42,500 nt of DNA, taken from positions 15,001 through 57,500 of the forward strand of contig MCFG01000349.1 of the NCBI GenBank assembly GCA_002104895.1, in the 5' to 3' direction. The stretch's first letter is position 1. Every line of letters begins with the position of its first letter. The position numbers and the translations under genes are program-made. A model generated the notes under the pieces. That model was not told the DNA's origin, searched no databases, and worked only from the letters and a program-made list of their open reading frames with translations. Positions 13,682-30,100 of the stretch are shown here, piece after piece. The DNA is from Anaeromyces robustus. Taxonomy: Eukaryota > Neocallimastigomycota > Neocallimastigomycetes > Neocallimastigales > Neocallimastigaceae.

Positions 13682-15573
13682 TTATTGTTTAACTTTTATT
13701 TTATAAACTTGGAAATGATGATTAAGTTCAGGTTGAATATGTATTTGATGAATACTTTCTAAACCACCATCATTTTCATTTTTTTTTAAATAAAACACTC
13801 TTCCAATTCTGGAATGAACAAGAGCCATACAACACCTATATTATTTTGGAAATAATGAGTGACATATAAATATTAATTATTAAATGATTAATATAAATAT
13901 TAATTATTAAATGATTAATGATACAGTATTATTATGTTATATTTATATATTTTATATTTACATTATACATGGCTCTTTAATGGTATATAAATCATAATTG
14001 GTACACAAGTAAGGTTGAGAACTATCGATTTCTGTATTTAATTTACGTCTTTTATTGGATTGCTCTGTTTAAAAAAATTTTTTTAAAAAAAAACATTTAT
14101 TTTTACAATTAAAAAAAGAAATATTGATATTGATATTCATGTTAGTATTATTATATATATGCTATATATAATTATATAATATATTACCATTTTCATTTTC
14201 AGAATCTAAATTATCTTTTTTTGTATGCAACTCAGAAATTGTTTTGATACATTCCATAACAGAATGCTTTAATGGATGATTACATTTTATTCTATTATCT
14301 GTTTCTATAGCTAAAACTTTTGATGTTGAAGGATCAACAATGATAGTACAATTATTGAACTAATATAAATGTTATATATGCAAAGAAGTATTATTATTAA
14401 ATTAGTGTAATAATAATTGTTATTATAAAAGTTTATAAGTATTTAATGTTTTACTAATATTATATTTATAACTATAAAATATTACTTGATTATTTGGAAC
14501 TTCAGATTTATCTTTTTCTGCTTTTTCTAATGCTATATTAAGCCATTTTTTTGCTTTTTCTAAATCTTCTTCTGATAATTTTAAGTTACTATTTTATTAT
14601 TATCAAAAAAAAAAAAATTTTTTTTTTTAATAACAGTTATTACATAATTGGTAATATATATATATAGCTTTTACTTTATATATATATATTTTTTTTTAAT
14701 AATTATTATTTTTTATTTATTAATAATTAATAATTGAAATAGTTATAGTTACTGTTGACTATCATGATCTTTAAATATCATAGGCCAAACATTTTTCCAT
14801 TCATTAAATTGACTTTTTGTATAAGCAGGATATTTTGAAGCTTGACATAATCTAAAATCTTTAATAGCATCTTCATTAATATTATTGTTTTTAAAAAGTT
14901 CTTTTATATCCTTTTCCGTTTTTGAAACATCAGCTGAAGTATTTATAATAACGTCTAATAATTTTTCTATATAAATAAATATTAATAATATTATAGAAAT
15001 AAAGATAATAATAAATTATATTATTATATGATTTAATTTTGAAATTGAAATTTTGAAATTTCATTTAAATTTCTAAATAATACAATTTTAATATAAATAA
15101 TTTTAAATAAATTTTATTTTTATTATAATAGAAAAAATTGAAAAAAGAGTTATTATCAGAATTATTATTATAATAATATTCTTACCATGCTTTTCTGATT
15201 TTTTTATTCTTTTTAAATGACCAATGTTCATATCAACCATTGACAATTTTGATGATAAAATTCTTTTTTTTTTTTTTTTTATTATTTATTAAGTTATTAT
15301 ATATGTCATTTTTATTAATTATTTGTATATACTAATAATTATATATTTTTTTTTAATTAATTGGAAATAATTTTTACTTTAAAATATCATTTGTCTTTTT
15401 TGGTTCAACAGAAGCAATACATATATCAACTAAAAGATAATTATTATAAAAAATTAATTATTATATTTATCATAGAATATGAATTATCATTATATAAGTA
15501 CATTACTTGTTTGTAGAGGCCTTGTAAATTCTATTGGTAATAATGGTTCATATTCAATTTCTTTCAGAGACAT
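13682..15573 (-). CDS. TAD3: tRNA-specific adenosine deaminase subunit TAD3/ADAT3 (eight exons)
   Basis: Exons on the minus strand: 15573-15507, 15429-15378, 15262-15186, 14966-14753, 14588-14486, 14359-14188, 14064-13962 and 13835-13682. All seven introns (77-219 nt) are GT-AG and the 942 nt join in frame to 313 residues plus TAA, close to yeast Tad3 (322). Recognisable features: GHLKRIKK in the N-terminal part, EWKNVWPMIF near 121-130, HPLKHSVME at 199-207, and PYLCTNYDLY then EPCIMCCMALVHSRIGRVFY at about 259-278. The zinc ligands are His203, Cys261 and Cys264. Val205 replaces the catalytic Glu, as expected for the structural ADAT3 subunit that pairs with the active Tad2/ADAT2 subunit to make inosine at tRNA position 34. 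Start: ATG at 15573 opens MSLKEIEYEPLLPIEF; nothing upstream in frame looks better. Confidence 0.93.
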
Positions 15574-15684
15574 TTCTCTTAAATTGTTCTTTTATAAATG
15601 TATTTTTTATTATATATAAATATTTTTGAAATGTAAATTATTATATACAAAAATTAACAATAGAAATATTTTAATGTAAATTAA

Positions 15685-15690
15685 CACGTG
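15685..15690. promoter_or_regulatory. CACGTG E-box about 110 bp upstream of TAD3-like start
   Basis: A perfect CACGTG palindrome in DNA with very few G and C. bHLH factors such as Cbf1, Pho4 and SREBP bind this core in other fungi. Its role here is inferred from position only. Confidence 0.35.
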
Positions 15691-16024
15691 AACTAATTAT
15701 TTAATAATTTTTTGATCAAATAAATTAAATACTTTAATAGTTAAAAAAAAAAAAAAAAAAAAAGGATTTTTATGGTAAATTTAAATTTGAAAAATTTATC
15801 ATTATTTTTAAATTTATACTTTTAAGATAATAAAGTATCTTGTCTTATATGCTCTCTGTCCTTATTTAAAATTTTAAAAATTTTTATAATTTTCAACATT
15901 TTTTTTACAAATTTCACAGTTCCATCTTTTTTTATTATTTATAACATTTTTCAAAATTTTTATTAGAGTTTTGTATAAAAATTATGTAAATTCATTATAA
16001 ATCTATAATTATCATTAGTTTTAT

Positions 16025-16032
16025 TCACGTGA
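16025..16032. promoter_or_regulatory. TCACGTGA element about 450 bp upstream of TAD3-like start
   Basis: Eight-base palindrome TCACGTGA, the extended E-box form. The same octamer occurs at 2494-2501. It shares the TAD3-like upstream region with the site at 15685. Confidence 0.35.
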
Positions 16033-17079
16033 TTTATAATTATCATCTATTTTTAACTATGAAAATGAAAGAAGTAATTTTTTTTAAAATAAAAAATAAT
16101 AAATAACTATGAAAAATGTAAAAAAAAAAAAAATAAAAAATAAATTTTAATATTGTATAATAACAATTTATTGTTTTTTTTCTACTTAAATGGTCTATTT
16201 TAATTAAATATGACTATGTCTATCATATCTACTAATAGATAAGGTAAGAAGTAATATATTTAAATTTATTATATTCATAAACTACAATAAGTATAAAAAA
16301 AGAATATTTTAATACAAGATATTCTTTTTTTTTTTTATGTAAAAATTTAAAAATTTCAATATTATTACACATTAATATTTAATTTTGTAATTATATATGC
16401 AAAGTTTTTCCTTTTTTTTTAAAAATATTGTTATAAAGATTTTTATTTAATATTATAAATTATTGTTTTATATAATCTAGGCTGTTTAATTTAAAAAATA
16501 AAAATAAAAATATTATTGATTATTTTATTTAAATATATAACTTTTTTTTTTATTTCTTTTCTTTTCTTTACTTTTAATACATAATATATTATATTTATTG
16601 TCTATTCATTAAGTAGTTAAATTGTAATATATTATATATATTATATATATGAATTAAAAAAGAGTAAAATTTATACAATTTACTTAATAATTAATATACT
16701 ATCTAATTAAAAGAATATTGTTATAGGATAGAAAAAAAAAGTTATATTGCGTTTTTTTTTTTTTTTTTTTGTAAAAAATATTGAGTAAAAATTTAAAAGA
16801 AAAGTATTATCAAAATACAATCTTTTTTTATATTATTTTTTCTTTCATTTTTTTTTATTTTTACTGATATAATATGTAATTTCGATGTTGTATCATAATT
16901 ACTTCAATTTATTTTTTGATTAAATTTTTGGTATTAATATAGTTATTTATGTTCTTTTTATTATTATTAATATTCTAATTATATTATATTATATAATTTT
17001 CTTTTTCTTTTTCGTTTTTTTTTTTTTTTTTTTTTTTTAACTTGGATTTTTTTATTGTATTATTTTTTTTACACTAAAC

Positions 17080-18327
17080 TTAAGTTATAACTTTAAGGAA
17101 TGGAATTTTTCTCATTAAATAAATAATAATAAATGAGATAATAAATACAATTGCTGAATAAATTGGTGCACAGAATAGTGGATCAAATGTTTGTGGATGG
17201 AAATTGAAGAAACGGTAGAAGAAGTGATATACAGTCATATGAACTAAATAAATACCATAAGAACAATCTGAAAGAGTAAGTAAAATTACCATAAATAATT
17301 TAGATTTTTTTAAGGAATTCATCCAATGATCTACAGTATATTGGAAGAAAGTGAAAATACCTAAAGTACTTAAAGCAACATTGAAACAATTGTATTCTCC
17401 AAATACATTAGTTTCATAACCTAATTTAGCAGAACTAGTAAATCTTAATACGACAGTAAAAGCTATACTAATGAGACCTATTAAATAAATAAGATAAATA
17501 TATATTCTTTTATTAATTTTTGTAGATGTTAATAAATAACCTAAGATATAATAATTTGAAAAACCCCACGCTGGATAAAGTCTTAAGTATTCTATAAATT
17601 CTTTGAAATATCCAATTAAATCTTTGAAAAGTGAAAAGCTTTCTGGTGAATATGTGTCAACCATATCGAAAAAGGTAGGGAAAAATTGAGAAACAAGAAC
17701 ACAAAGTATATAAGTATACCATGCAGTGCTTCTATCTTTACAAACAGCACGGAATATTGGTGTTGTTATATAAAGACCCATTACGAAAGTTAAATACCAA
17801 AGGTGACCAGTACCAAGTACCATGTAATGTACAGTATCCTTAATTAATTGTGAATTAACATCATATTGAGTTTCATTGAAATTGATGACATACATATCAA
17901 ATAGGTTATAATAAATTGACCAAAATACAAAGCTTTTAAAAATATGAGTAATATTTTTACCGTATAATTTACTAAGTGGTAATGGTCTTTCTGGATTTAA
18001 AAAGAAAATACCACTAATCATAATAAACAATGGTACACATGGTCTTGGTAAACTATTTAAAAAGAATAATGCTTTCCAATTGTAACTTTGAAATTCCATA
18101 GGTTTTAAATCAACACCAGTACAATGAATATAAACAACCAACATACTTGCAAATACTCTAAGACAATCTATCCAATATACTCTTTCTGTCTTCTTTTTTG
18201 GTACTGGTTTTGGATTTTCATTTTCAAGTAATGGTTCATCGATATCCGATTTTCCATCTATGTCGTTTAATTCTATACTCATGGAATACTCTCCATTTGT
18301 AGCTATTGTGCCATCTCTATTATACAT
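17080..18327 (-). CDS. Acyltransferase-3 family membrane O-acyltransferase
   Basis: An intronless 415-residue frame. Residues 1-49 are hydrophilic and end in a basic patch (PKKKTER), followed by about ten hydrophobic segments to the C-terminus. The first begins RVYWIDCLRVFASMLVVYIH; Arg57 and His68 form the R-X10-H motif that is required in acyltransferase-3 proteins such as OafA/OafB, and RPCVPLFIMISG at 95-106 matches the second conserved loop. Family members transfer acetyl or other acyl groups from the cytoplasmic side to extracytoplasmic sugars or lipids. The acceptor is unknown. Lack of introns and the bacterial flavour of the closest family (YfiQ/WecH-like) make bacterial origin possible, but base composition is no different from neighbours. 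An in-frame TAG just upstream of the ATG supports the start. Confidence 0.9.
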   Translation of the reverse strand: MYNRDGTIATNGEYSMSIELNDIDGKSDIDEPLLENENPKPVPKKKTERVYWIDCLRVFASMLVVYIHCTGVDLKPMEFQSYNWKALFFLNSLPRPCVPLFIMISGIFFLNPERPLPLSKLYGKNITHIFKSFVFWSIYYNLFDMYVINFNETQYDVNSQLIKDTVHYMVLGTGHLWYLTFVMGLYITTPIFRAVCKDRSTAWYTYILCVLVSQFFPTFFDMVDTYSPESFSLFKDLIGYFKEFIEYLRLYPAWGFSNYYILGYLLTSTKINKRIYIYLIYLIGLISIAFTVVLRFTSSAKLGYETNVFGEYNCFNVALSTLGIFTFFQYTVDHWMNSLKKSKLFMVILLTLSDCSYGIYLVHMTVYHFFYRFFNFHPQTFDPLFCAPIYSAIVFIISFIIIYLMRKIPFLKVIT

Positions 18328-21878
<3,551 letters not shown>

Positions 21879-24800
21879 ATGTCAAGAAGTAATATTTAAT
21901 AAATTTTTTTGTTTAATATATTTATATTATATATAGTATAATATACAATTTAATTTTACAATTGTAATAATTATTTTATTAAAATTTTTAAATAAAATTC
22001 AATATTAAAACACTCTATTTATATATTTTAGTTTTTTTTAATTCATTAAAAAATTCAATAATTGATGGTGATAATATAAAACTTGGTGAAGGATACTGTG
22101 AGTGGGAAATTAACAATTGGTATAATCTTCCAACTATTGCTTTTTCACCTGAATATGAAATATATGGTTATAAATGGTAATAATTAGAGTATTTTTTTTA
22201 ATATAAAGAGTTTAGTATTTTAATTTATATGATGTTAAATCATATTAAACAAATATACATACAACAATAACAACAAAATTAAAAAAATATATATTTTTAT
22301 TTTTATGTAATATAAATATAAGGAAATTTAAATTGTATAAAGAAGGTGATGGAAATGAAGCTAAGGATTACATTTCTTTATATTTATTTAGTTCAGATGC
22401 TCAATATAATAGAAATTTTTATATAAAAGCAAGTTATAGATTATATATTAGAAACTATAATAAATACAATTGTTATGAGTTAAATAGAGGAAGTAACTAT
22501 TAAAATATATAATCATTTAATAAATTCTTTTTTCTAAACAAAGTTTTTTTTTTAATAATTTATTAAATAGGATGTCGTTCTTTTAATTATAATAGTAGCA
22601 ACTGGGGTTGGAATAAATTTATTAAAAGAAGTGGATTATATTCATATAGACCTAATTCAGGATGTTCAATAATGGAAAATTGTAAACTTGTAATTGGTGC
22701 ATACATTCGTATTTATAAAGTTAACAAAGGTTTATATATAATAAAAACATTTTTTTTAATAAAGCAATTGAGATAATAAGATTTCATTAGAGTAATATCG
22801 ACCAATAAACCATTTAATAGTTTATTAATAATGTTTATTATATTGTTATATCTTATATATATATTAGATGAATATATAAATGAAATAAAAAAGTTAATTA
22901 ATGATGATAATTGCGAAGTTCTTAATAGTGGTTATTATGAATATCCCATTTTAAATTGGAATAATACATTTAACAGTGAAAGCCCAGAATTTAATTTATG
23001 TGGCTATAAATGGTATTTATTAATAATGTATTTATAATTAATAAATATTATTTACTATATTTTTATTTAATATATATTAATAATTAAGGAAACTGAAATT
23101 AGAAAGAAATAATGGTCCACTCTCTATTCATTTGGATAATATTAATTTGAAAAATAACAATTTTGTTCATTTATATGCTAAATATATATTAGTTTTGCGT
23201 AATAGTAATAGTTATTCATATTATTATCCAAATAATGGTAATTATATATATTATTTTACAAAGTTATATTATAATTTTTTTCTCTTTTTATATATATTAT
23301 TAATAATAAATATTTACTATCGCATAAATATTTAATAATATTTTGTAGAAATTAGATTTTTCACTTATGAAAGTGATGGATATTTTTTTATTGAAGAGTC
23401 TGACTTATTTAAAACAATAGGAAATACTAATTTATCAATAATTGATAATGATAAGACAACTATTGGAATTTACATTCGTATATATAAATATGGAAAAGGT
23501 TTGTTAATTCATAACATAAACATGTTAGAAATAAAATCTAAAATATTTTTTAATCTCATTATAATATATAGATCAATACATGGAAGATTTAAAACACTTA
23601 ATGAATAAAGATAATTTTTACCCAATAAGACCTCCAGAGAATGATAAAGAAATTTATTTTGAATGGAATAAAAACTATTGGGGACCATCCTATTTAGGTT
23701 ATGATATATATAGTGAGGTGTTTAATATTGAAAATAATAAATGGTAATTTTTAATAAGAAAATTATTACATAAAACAATTTAATATAATAAAAGTTAGAA
23801 AAAATAATTTTTCCTATAAACAAAGTGAATTCACAAGTTATAACAATAATTTCAATAAAAACTTTTTCTTTATAGAATTAAAATATGAAATTTATTAATA
23901 AATTTTTAATAAATTATTTTTTATTATAGGAAAATCCATATAATCAAAGATCCTAGTAATTACATTTTTATTGAATTAAAAAATGAAAATTCTGAAAATG
24001 ATAATTATTATCATATTAAAGCTAGATGCATATTAACAATTCGTAATAGTAATGATTATTCTTATTTTTACGCTGGAGATGGTTATTATTTTATAATAAA
24101 TATAATATATTAAATATATAATCTATAAATATTTATTTTTATTATATATATTTGTATAATATTTTATAGTTTTTAAATTTAATAATTATGGAAATAATAA
24201 AACTAATTTTGGTTGGAATAAAGGTATTGATTATAGACGTTTACTTATTGATAATAATTATCCTTTCAAAACAGTTATTAAAAATAATAATGCAACTATT
24301 GGGGCTTATATCTACTTTGATGATGCTTATGAATGTATAATAATTAATTTTTAATATTTTACATATAATACATTTGAATAAATAATTATGTTATTTATTA
24401 AAAATATAATATTTAAATAATATATTATAAAAAAAAACTTTTAAAAAATATTGATAATTAGTTGATTTCCCTATTTTTCCATTAAGTAATTCATTAATTG
24501 AACAATCAAATAATATTATATTGAAGAATAATTATTATGAATGGAATCTTAATGATTGGAAAGATATTATTTATGATAAATGTAGTCCAGTATTTGAGAG
24601 ATGTGGTCATAAATGGTATAAAATAATTTATATTACTTTTTTTAGAGCATATATTAAATAATGTATTATTATATATTATTATTAATTAGTTATTAAGCCT
24701 TATATCACATTTACATTTTTAAATAATAATATAATTAATAATTATATCCTATGAATATATTACATTTTTTAATACAAAAGGCAACTTCAAGTTTATCCAA

Positions 24801-27038
24801 ATGGAAGAAATACAATAGATAATGGCTATACTTCTTTATATTTAAATTGTTTAGATGTTAATAATAATGAATATTTACATATAAATACCCAATTTTTATT
24901 TTTTGTAAGAAACTCTAATGATCGTTCATATCATTATATAGATAAAGGTTAATTATTTTTTGATATCATAATAAATTTTTTTTTTTTGAGTATAAAATAT
25001 TGAACTAATATTATATTTAACAAATTATATATATAATTAATATTATAATTAGAAACTATTTCTGCAAATTATAATATTAATAATAATAGTTGGGGTAATG
25101 ACCAATTAATACGAAAATATGATATAAATAAAAAGAATAAAACTACAAATAAATCTCTATGTGAAAATAATCAAGTAATCTTTGGTGTTAGTATATGTAG
25201 TTATATATACGGAAAAGGTTTTATTTTTTTTTATATTATTGATTATATAATAAATTAAAATAAGAAAAAAAATTATTAACTCATAAATATGATAATATAT
25301 ATTGTTTTTTTTTTTTTCAATTTGATTAGAGGAATATTTAAAAGATATAAAGCAATTAATCAATAATGAAAATCATGAACCTCTTAGTGAAGGCTATTAT
25401 GAATGGCAAATTGATAACTCTGATGAATTTTATACTTTCTATTGTAGTTTTTCAAGTCCAGAGTTTTATATTGGAAATTGCAAATGGTATTTTTGATTTA
25501 ATATATATATTATCATTTTAAAGCTTTATTAATTAAATATATATTCAATACCATATATTTTTAAAATATAATTAACATATATAAATTTTATATATATAAA
25601 TTTAATTAATGGTACGAACAAAAGGGAAATTGAGTTAAATTCAGATCGTAGCGATTATTTATCAGCTAATTTGGAACTTTTGAGTACCGATAATGATGAT
25701 TTAACACATGTATATGCTAAATGTATATTAAGTATTCGAAATTGTAATGGCTATTCATATTATTATACAAAGAAAGGTATTTTGTTTTGTTTTTAATTTT
25801 CAATTATTTACAATTATTTTTATATATTTATTTATTAACATAAAAATATTTTTTATTTTTAGATTCTACTTTTAATTATTATAATAAATATAATCCTATT
25901 TATAGCATTAAACAATTAATAAAAAAAAGTGAACTAAAAAAAAAGGATTCCAACACCAATAAATCATTAATTGAAAATAATAAATTCATCATTGGTGTTT
26001 ATATTCGTACATATAAATATTATAAAGGTTAATATAAATACAATGATTTTTTTTAATATTATTAATATATTATATTCAAAGTAACAATAATTCAATACAT
26101 ATATATATGTATAGATCAATATATAGAAGAAATTGAAAGTTTAATAAAAGAAGATAACAATAACGAAATAATTAATAATGGCTATTATGAATGGAAAATT
26201 AATGATTGGAATAAAATTTTAGAGGAAAATATGGGCCAAGAATTTATTATGAATAATCAAAAATGGTAATAAATATAATATACAAGTTAATTTTAACAAT
26301 TTAAGCATTTAATAAATTTTATAAACAAAACATTCTTTTATTTTATTAATTAAACAAATAAAAAAGGAAAGTCCAATTAAATACAAATAGTACCAATAAA
26401 GAATATATATCAGTTAATTTAGAAAATTTAAGTATTAAAAATGATATTACTAATCATATTTATGCCAAGTGTTCATTGGTTATTCGCAATTATAATAATT
26501 ATTCTTGTTTCTACACAAACAGAAGTAAATATAAATATTATTAAAAATTAATTTCATAAACATAAAAATAATATACATTCTATTTTTTTTAATAAGCATA
26601 TTTATTATAATAAATATATATTTAGGTTCCAATACAAATTATTATAATTTTTGTAAAAATAAATGTTGTTGGAATAATTTCATTAAAAAAGAAATTTTAT
26701 ATATGAAAAATAAAGTTTCAAAAATATCATTAGTTGAAAATAATAAAATTATTATTGGTGTTTTTATATCTACTATAAATTATAATGAAGGTATATTTTT
26801 GACATATAAAAATAAAAAATTTTATTTATATTATATATCTATTTAAAAAATATTATTAATATAATAATATTTTTTTTATAATTAAATGAAATAGAACTCT
26901 ACATTAATGAATTAAAAAGTTTAATAAATGATGATGGACATACATTTCATAGAGAAAATTATTATGAATGGAAAATTGAAAATTGGAATGAATTATTTAA
27001 TGGAATTTATAATCAAAAATGCATTATTGGTGGTTATC

Positions 27039-27131
<93 letters not shown>

Positions 27132-30100
27132 TTAACATATATACAAATAAAAGGAATATCCAAATAAATCCAGATAATACAAAGGATGGATATATTTCTT
27201 TTAATATAAAAAGAGATGATATAGAAAATGATATAAATCAGCATGTATATGCTAAATTTATATTAACTCTTCGTAATTATTATGATTATTCAAACTTTTA
27301 CACCAGCGGAGGTAAATATAATAATGATTTCAATATTTTTTAACAGTTAATAAAAAATTTTATTTTTTTTTTGTATTGTTTTTAATATTATTAATATTAC
27401 TAATTTTTACAAATATTTATTTTTACTTTTTAATTAAAATATATAATAGAATCAGAATTTAATTATTATAATAAAAATGATCATGTATATCATTGGTCCC
27501 ATTATATAAGAAAAAAAGACTTATACGGGGAAAGTGGAATATTTAAAAAATCTTTAGTTGAAAATAATAAAATTATTATTGGAGTATATGTTCGAATTTA
27601 TAAATATGAAAAAGGTAAATTAAAACTAATATACATAATAAAATAAGAATCCATTTATTTTTATTATAATAATACTAATATTCAATTGTTATTTTTATCC
27701 CTATGTAATATTTTTACACTATAGAATTATATATTGAAGAATTGAAAAGGTCATTTAAAGATAATAATAATCAAATTTATAAAGATATATATAATGAATG
27801 GGGAATTATCAATTTTAGTAAAAATATGGGCTTTAATGCAGAAATGATAACTAATGATAAAAAATGGTAATTATTTATTATTAGTAAATACTCAATAATA
27901 TATTATATTTTTTAATTAATATTATTAAGAAGTTATTGTAGATATTGCTATATATATTAATTAATAAATGATTTGAAAAATAATTTTTTTTTATTTTTTT
28001 ATTTATATAAAAGGAAAATACTGTTATATTCAAATAAACAAAATAGTAATTATCTTTCTATAGATATTAAGAATATGATTGCTGAAGATAATAATACTTC
28101 TCATATCTGTTCCAAATGTATTATAACACTTTATAATAGTAATGATTATTCTTATTTCTATATGAATGATGGTAAATTTAAATTTATAATAATAAAAAAA
28201 TAAAAAAATAATAATAAATATTATTTATTGTATTTATATATTTATATTTATTTTTTTAATTTAATATTTCTTATTATTATATAGTTCCAATATATAATTA
28301 TTATAATAAATTTAATGATACGTACAGTATAAACAATTATATTGAAAAAGATACTCTATTTAAAAATGTAGAAAATATTCAAAAATCATTGGTTGAGTAT
28401 GATAAAACTAATATTGGTGTATATATAAGAACATACGAATATGAAAAAGGTTTTTAAATTATTAATATGTATTTGAAAAATAATTAATTTTTTTTTATTT
28501 GTTTATAATAATTATTTTTTAAAAAATTAATAATTATTGTATATTTTTTTTAGAACAATATATTGAAGAAATAAAAAGTTTGATAAAAGATGAAAATCAT
28601 AATATCCTTAATGAAGGTTATTATGAATGGAAAATTGAAGATTGGAAAAAGCTTTCAAACGAGAAATTCACTCAAAACTTTATTATTGGAGAACATAAAT
28701 GGTAATAATATAATTAATATATTTATGCTTACCTATATATATATAATTATTTTTTTTCATTATTTATTTAAGATAAATATAAATATATTTTAAATATATA
28801 ACATAATACAACAAATAATTAATAAAATTATTTAGGAATATTGAAATGGATCCAATTAAAGATGATGAAAATATTTCTATTTGTTTAAATAGTTATGATG
28901 CCAAACATGAAATTTCAACTCATATATATGCTAAATGTTTGTTTATAATTCGTAATTATAATAATTATTCATGCTTTTATACTAAAGGAGGTATGTTATA
29001 ATTTAAATTTATTAATTATATTATTATCATTATAAAATTATAATAATAATTTTTTTTTATTTATAATAATATTAATTATTATAATTATTTTATGGTTTAT
29101 ATAAAGAATCTGAATTTAAGTACTACAATAAATATAATTATTTATACAACTATGAAAATTGTATAAATATTAATGAATTAATTAAAAAAGATCCTAATTC
29201 TGAGAAATTTATACTTGAAGATAATAAAACTGTGATTGGTGTTTATATTCGTATTTATGAATATAATGAAGGTTAATAATTTATTAAAAATATAAAAAAA
29301 ATTTTCCTTACAATAAAATAATTTATTTTTAAATATATATAAATAATTAATAAAATAATTTATTTTTAAATATATATAAATAATTAATAAAATAATTTAT
29401 TTTTAAATATATATAAATAATTAATAATATAATATATTGATATATTTATATTAAAAGAACAATATCATGAAGAAATCAAGGAATTAATAAATGATGATAA
29501 TCATGAAATTCTTAAAGATAATTATTATGAATGGGTAGTTGAAAATTGGGATTACAATTTAAATGAAATAATTGAACATGAATTTTCATTAGATAACTAT
29601 GAATGGTAAATTATTATTAAGTATTTAATATATATAAAGATATTTAGTAAAAAAAATAGTTATACCTATTTAATAATAATTTTCCATATTTGATGAAAAA
29701 AATATTATTAAATATAAAGGAAAATTTCATTAAATTCAAATAAAAATAATGATAATAATGGAGATAATAAATATATCTCAGCTCTTTTGAAAAGTAAAAC
29801 AATAGAAAATGATGCTGCCATTCATATTTATAATAAATATCTATTAATTTTCAGAAATTGTAGTGATTATTCCAATTTCTATACTGATGGAGGTATTATT
29901 AAATATAAATTTATAATTATTATAATACTGTATTGATTTTTTTATCTTTTCATATTTTTGAATGAAATTAGAAACAAAATTAAACTATTATAATCAATAT
30001 AATAATTCTTATTATTGGGATAAATATATTAAGAAAGATATCCTTTTTATGAATAATAATAAAAAGTCATTAATAAAAAATAATAAATTTATTATTGGTG

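Larger units (their letters stand above)
15574..17079. other. Intergenic A+T region upstream of TAD3-like gene
   Basis: No gene seen. It contains long A and T tracts (for example the T run at about 17020-17038 next to the acyltransferase stop) and two CACGTG elements, listed separately. Confidence 0.65.

Noticed and set aside
26928-27167. Plus-strand frame with an Asn run
   Set aside because: It reads across an exon end and the AAT-filled intron in the wrong frame; the MATH frame and splice sites explain the locus.
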